DNA of 10,228 bases from an uncultured Selenomonadaceae bacterium. Lineage in GTDB: Bacteria > Bacillota > Negativicutes > Selenomonadales > Selenomonadaceae. The notes beneath the pieces were generated by a model. The model saw only the letters and a program-made list of their open reading frames with translations. It did no database searches and was not told where the DNA came from. The DNA lies in the NCBI GenBank assembly GCA_905236595.1, contig CAJORE010000247.1, positions 1 to 10,228 of the forward strand, written 5' to 3'. Shown here piece by piece: positions 7,830-10,228 of this stretch. Position 1 is the stretch's first letter. Every line of letters begins with the position of its first letter. Both the position numbers and the translations under genes were made by a program.

Positions 7830-8633
7830 ATGGACTTGGCTAACGCCGCCGCAAGGGTCGCCTTTTTCGATTCGGGGCTGGGCGGCTTGAGCGTTCTTCA
7901 TTATGCTTGCCGCAATTTGCGCGGCGAACAGTTCGTGTTTTTTGCCGACGAGGACAATGTCCCCTACGGCACAAAAAAACGCGAAGATATTTTGCATTTC
8001 GTGGACGAGGCGTTTGCTTTTTTGTCGGAGCAAAACATCAAAGCCGTCGTCGTTGCTTGCAATACGGCGACCAGCGTCGCCGTCGTCGCCATGCGCCAAA
8101 AATATTCCATGCCGATAATCGGTATGGAACCGGCGGTCAAACCCGCCTTGCTTGCGGCCAACGGCAAACGCGTTCTGGTGGTGGCGACGCCCGTTACCGT
8201 GAACGGCGAAAAATTGCGGCGTTTGTTGGCGAACCTTGATGCCGAGCGGCGCGTCGATGCCTTGGCGCTTCCGACGCTGGTCGCCTTTGCCGAGCGGGCA
8301 GAGTTCTCGTCGGCGGTTGTCGAAGCCTATTTGCGTCGGGAGTTGTTGCCGTACAAGCTTGATGATTACGGGGCGTTGGTTCTGGGGTGTACGCATTTTA
8401 ATTATTTCAAGGACAGTTTTCGCCGCTTGTTGCCGCCGGACGTACGCATTATCGACGGCAACGAAGGCACGATAAACGAGCTTGAGCGTCGTTTGACGGG
8501 CATAAACAAGCGCGGCGATTTGCCGCCCGTGCCGCCCGTATATTTTTATTCGGGGCGCCGCGTCACCGCTGACGATGAACTGCGCCGCCTGGAACAGTAT
8601 ATGAAGCGGCTTGACGATATGTATTTGTTGTGA
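7830..8633 (+). CDS. murI: Glutamate racemase
   Basis: MurI interconverts L- and D-glutamate and supplies D-Glu for peptidoglycan precursors; it is a cofactor-independent cytoplasmic enzyme. The 267-residue product is of family length. Both halves of the Asp/Glu racemase fold are complete. FFDSGLGGLSVL is at residues 12-23, with the catalytic-site Asp14-Ser15. NVPYGTKKRE follows near 43, and the first catalytic cysteine is in ACNTATS (Cys77). GMEPAVKPA comes next, and the second catalytic cysteine is in GCTHFNY (Cys187, with His189). Both proton-transfer cysteines are therefore present and activity is expected. The ATG start has an excellent AGGAGG (7817-7822) 7 nt upstream, stronger than those of its neighbours. 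The gene could belong to the recJ transcript (29-nt gap) and has no obvious promoter of its own. Confidence 0.96.
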   Translation: MDLANAAARVAFFDSGLGGLSVLHYACRNLRGEQFVFFADEDNVPYGTKKREDILHFVDEAFAFLSEQNIKAVVVACNTATSVAVVAMRQKYSMPIIGMEPAVKPALLAANGKRVLVVATPVTVNGEKLRRLLANLDAERRVDALALPTLVAFAERAEFSSAVVEAYLRRELLPYKLDDYGALVLGCTHFNYFKDSFRRLLPPDVRIIDGNEGTINELERRLTGINKRGDLPPVPPVYFYSGRRVTADDELRRLEQYMKRLDDMYLL

Positions 8634-8637
8634 TGCA

Positions 8638-8663
8638 GCGGCTTAAAAGGAGCCGCAAATTTT
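8638..8663 (+). terminator. Weak terminator-like or attenuator hairpin between murI and the cbiK-like gene
   Basis: GCGGCT (8638-8643) and AGCCGC (8651-8656) form a perfect 6-bp GC-rich stem with a 7-nt loop, followed by AAATTTT (8657-8663). The T-run is short and preceded by A residues, so termination would be partial at best. The hairpin could instead influence translation of the downstream gene, whose ribosome binding site starts 10 nt later. Confidence 0.3.
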
Positions 8664-8665
8664 AT

Positions 8666-8680
8666 GGAGTAACGTCTATG
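8666..8680 (+). promoter_or_regulatory. Ribosome binding site deciding the start of the cbiK-like gene
   Basis: GGAG at 8666-8669 is followed after 8 nt by ATG at 8678-8680. That ATG begins a canonical signal peptide. The in-frame GTG at 8630 and ATG at 8633 overlap the murI stop and would add 16 or 15 residues ahead of the signal sequence. Confidence 0.6.
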
Positions 8681-9619
8681 TACCGCAAAATAATCGTCGG
8701 CGTTTTTGCCGCATTGGCGCTGGTTTGCGCGGCGGCTTCCGTTGATGCCGCCCCCGTACCGACACGGGATGTGCCGACTTACGAAAACCAAGCGCTCAAA
8801 GATTTGCCCGCCAAAGATGCCATAGTGATTGTGAGCTATGGCGCCGCCGACAAAACGGTGCGCGAGCAAAGCATTTTATCCGTTACGGCGGCAATTCAAA
8901 AAGTTGCCCCCAAACGCAAAGTTGTCACCGCCTTTACCAACCGAACGGTCATTGACCGGATAAGGGCGGCGGAAAGCGTCACGTTTCCGACGCCCGAAGA
9001 GGCCATAGCGCAACTTGTCGCCGAAGGCTATACCCGCGTTGCTTTGGTGCCGCTCTCGCTTATCGCCGATGAAGGGTACGAGCGGTGCCTGAAAATTTTT
9101 GACGCCAACAAGACCAAGCTGAAAAAAATGACCTGCGCGTTGCCGCTCATGTACCATCAGGGGCAAAACAATTTGCCCGACGACGTATTCGGCACGATAG
9201 ACGCGGTGTCGGGGCAGTTCCCGCGCCAGCAAAAAAAGGAAGCGATAGTGCTGACGGCCAACGGAACGAATAAGCCGAGCCAAGCTTATTACGCCCTCAT
9301 GCAGGATAAGTTTGACGATGCCGGTTACAACAGTATTTTCGTCGCCACGCTGAAGGGCTATCCGACGCTTGAGGCGGTTATCGGCAAAATGAAGGCCGCC
9401 AAGATAAAAAGCGTCGTGCTTATGCCCTTTATGTTGACGGCGGGCGATCATGCCGCCAAATATGTAACGGGAGACGGCGAGCAAGCGCAAAAAGCGAAGC
9501 TTGCCGCCGCCGGATTTACGGTCAGCGCCTACGAACACGGATTGGGCGAAAACGCCGCTGTCCGCAACTTGTTCGTCAAACGTGCCGACGAAGCATGGTC
9601 GGTTTTACGCCAAAAATAA
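8678..9619 (+). CDS. Exported CbiK-family (anaerobic cobaltochelatase-like) protein with altered metal-site residues
   Basis: CbiK enzymes insert cobalt into sirohydrochlorin in anaerobic cobalamin synthesis; exported relatives exist in Desulfovibrio. This 313-residue product begins with a typical signal peptide (YRK, then a hydrophobic stretch, then a cleavable VDA-AP near residues 23-26). The mature part follows the two-lobed chelatase pattern: IVIVSYG near residue 50, KVVTAFTNRTVIDRI, TPEEAIAQLVAEGYTRVALVPLS, VLTANGTNKPSQAYYAL, ATLKGYPTLEAV, LMPFMLTAGDHA and HGLGENAAV. The GDHA histidine (His258) is kept. However, the position matching the catalytic GHG histidine is Asn195 (ANGT), and the SLHIING-type histidine is replaced by Ser127. 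Chelatase activity is therefore doubtful. A periplasmic tetrapyrrole- or metal-binding role is a possible alternative (inference). It sits after murI and 12 nt before a membrane-anchored protein, with no other cobalamin gene in view. Confidence 0.78.
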   Translation: MYRKIIVGVFAALALVCAAASVDAAPVPTRDVPTYENQALKDLPAKDAIVIVSYGAADKTVREQSILSVTAAIQKVAPKRKVVTAFTNRTVIDRIRAAESVTFPTPEEAIAQLVAEGYTRVALVPLSLIADEGYERCLKIFDANKTKLKKMTCALPLMYHQGQNNLPDDVFGTIDAVSGQFPRQQKKEAIVLTANGTNKPSQAYYALMQDKFDDAGYNSIFVATLKGYPTLEAVIGKMKAAKIKSVVLMPFMLTAGDHAAKYVTGDGEQAQKAKLAAAGFTVSAYEHGLGENAAVRNLFVKRADEAWSVLRQK

Positions 9620-9631
9620 GGAGGAATAAAC

Positions 9632-10192
9632 TTGACCGCACTTACATACATACTGCTGTTGTTGCTGTTCATTATAATCGGCCGCGACATTGTCTTTGCC
9701 GTAATCGGCAAAGAGGAAGTATCGTTGCAAAAGGAAGAACCCCAACAGGCGCGTCTTGTCTCGCGGACGGAGAATTCCATCACCATTGCCGCGCCCTTTC
9801 GCATTGTCAACGACGGCAAACAGAGCGCACTTATCATAGATGTTATAGTCCGTCCGCAACTGGCCTTTGAACAGTATGACGGCGTAATGGCCCGCGGCAA
9901 GGCGGAGATGGAGGGGCGCCCCCGCGAGGACGATTATTTTGAAGCGGCGGTGCTGTTTGCCAAGGGCGATCGCGGCGGCAGCAACGTCATGAACATTGAT
10001 GCCCTCATAACGCTGACGGCACGCAAGGGACAAAGCATCGAAAAAGCGCTTTCGTACATGGTGGATTTGCCCGTCGATCTCATTTATATGTTCGTCGGTC
10101 GCGTGCCTTGCCATTACGAAAAGAGCCGCATAATCTTGACGGCGGAAGAAATCGCGTCGCTCGTCGGCGTAAAACTCGTTACGGAGGAATGA
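9632..10192 (+). CDS. Conserved-looking membrane-anchored protein of unknown function
   Basis: I do not recognise this family. The 186-residue product has one N-terminal hydrophobic segment (about residues 4-25), with few charges before it, and then a soluble domain without further membrane helices. The soluble part has alternating hydrophobic strands (SITIAAPFRIVND at 49-61, ALIIDVIVRPQL at 66-77, MNIDALITLTA at 120-130) that suggest a beta-sandwich-like fold, and a single cysteine at 160. Topology is not certain. If the segment is an uncleaved signal anchor, the domain lies outside the cytoplasmic membrane, in the same compartment as the exported CbiK-like protein. The TTG start is supported by a full AAGGAGG (9618-9624) that overlaps the upstream stop codon, 7 nt away. 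This strongly implies co-translation with the upstream gene. The next gene begins 2 nt after its stop. Confidence 0.75.
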   Translation: MTALTYILLLLLFIIIGRDIVFAVIGKEEVSLQKEEPQQARLVSRTENSITIAAPFRIVNDGKQSALIIDVIVRPQLAFEQYDGVMARGKAEMEGRPREDDYFEAAVLFAKGDRGGSNVMNIDALITLTARKGQSIEKALSYMVDLPVDLIYMFVGRVPCHYEKSRIILTAEEIASLVGVKLVTEE

Positions 10193-10194
10193 CC

Positions 10195-10228
10195 ATGGCG
10201 GAAGTTGAAATAATTCCCGTGCCGACGC
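10195..10228 (+). CDS. Start of a further gene, cut by the window end
   Basis: ATG at 10195 follows GGAGG (10183-10187) by 7 nt and lies 2 nt after the preceding stop codon. The 11 visible codons read MAEVEIIPVPT, with no stop before the window ends. The product cannot be identified. The spacing places it in the same operon as the two genes upstream. Confidence 0.6.
   Translation, partial: MAEVEIIPVPT

Noticed and set aside
5011-9972. GCGATCGC-like octamers resembling cyanobacterial HIP1
   Set aside because: Only a couple of similar occurrences were seen (near 5013 and 9966), within coding sequence. That is consistent with codon use, and the genes are not cyanobacterial.

Overview
The window looks like chromosomal DNA of an anaerobic bacterium with a Firmicutes-type gene set and a diderm envelope. 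The best guess is the Negativicutes (Acidaminococcaceae/Selenomonad-like). This is inferred from Firmicutes-like SmpB, AlaS, RecJ and MurI sequences, strong AAGGAGG-type ribosome binding sites, a HlyD-type envelope adaptor and an exported CbiK-like protein. No 16S rRNA or other decisive marker is present. All nine genes lie on the + strand. No mobile element, CRISPR array, rRNA or tRNA was seen, and base and codon use look uniform.

Layout. (1) 64-1946: smpB (trans-translation factor) overlaps by 4 nt an AroP/PheP-like aromatic amino acid permease. A terminator-like hairpin whose loop contains the permease stop codon closes this unit. (2) 1947-2161: the only sizeable non-coding stretch. It holds an extended -10 promoter, an 8-bp perfect inverted repeat at the predicted transcription start, a long bulged hairpin and a degenerate T-box-like string. 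(3) 2162-7800: alaS, an orphan HlyD-family adaptor and recJ, separated by 11-12 nt and probably co-transcribed. (4) 7830-8633: murI (D-glutamate for peptidoglycan). (5) 8678-10228: an exported CbiK-family protein, a small membrane-anchored protein of unknown function and the first codons of another gene, again tightly packed.

Most of the window is housekeeping: ribosome rescue, tRNA charging, DNA repair and cell-wall precursor supply, with transport/envelope genes interspersed. I see no obviously new defence or biosynthetic system. The points that deserve a second look are the CbiK-like protein, which has a signal peptide but lacks most of the histidines expected of a cobaltochelatase, together with its unknown membrane neighbour; the structured alaS leader; and an orphan HlyD adaptor directly after alaS, where many Firmicutes carry ireB and ruvX.
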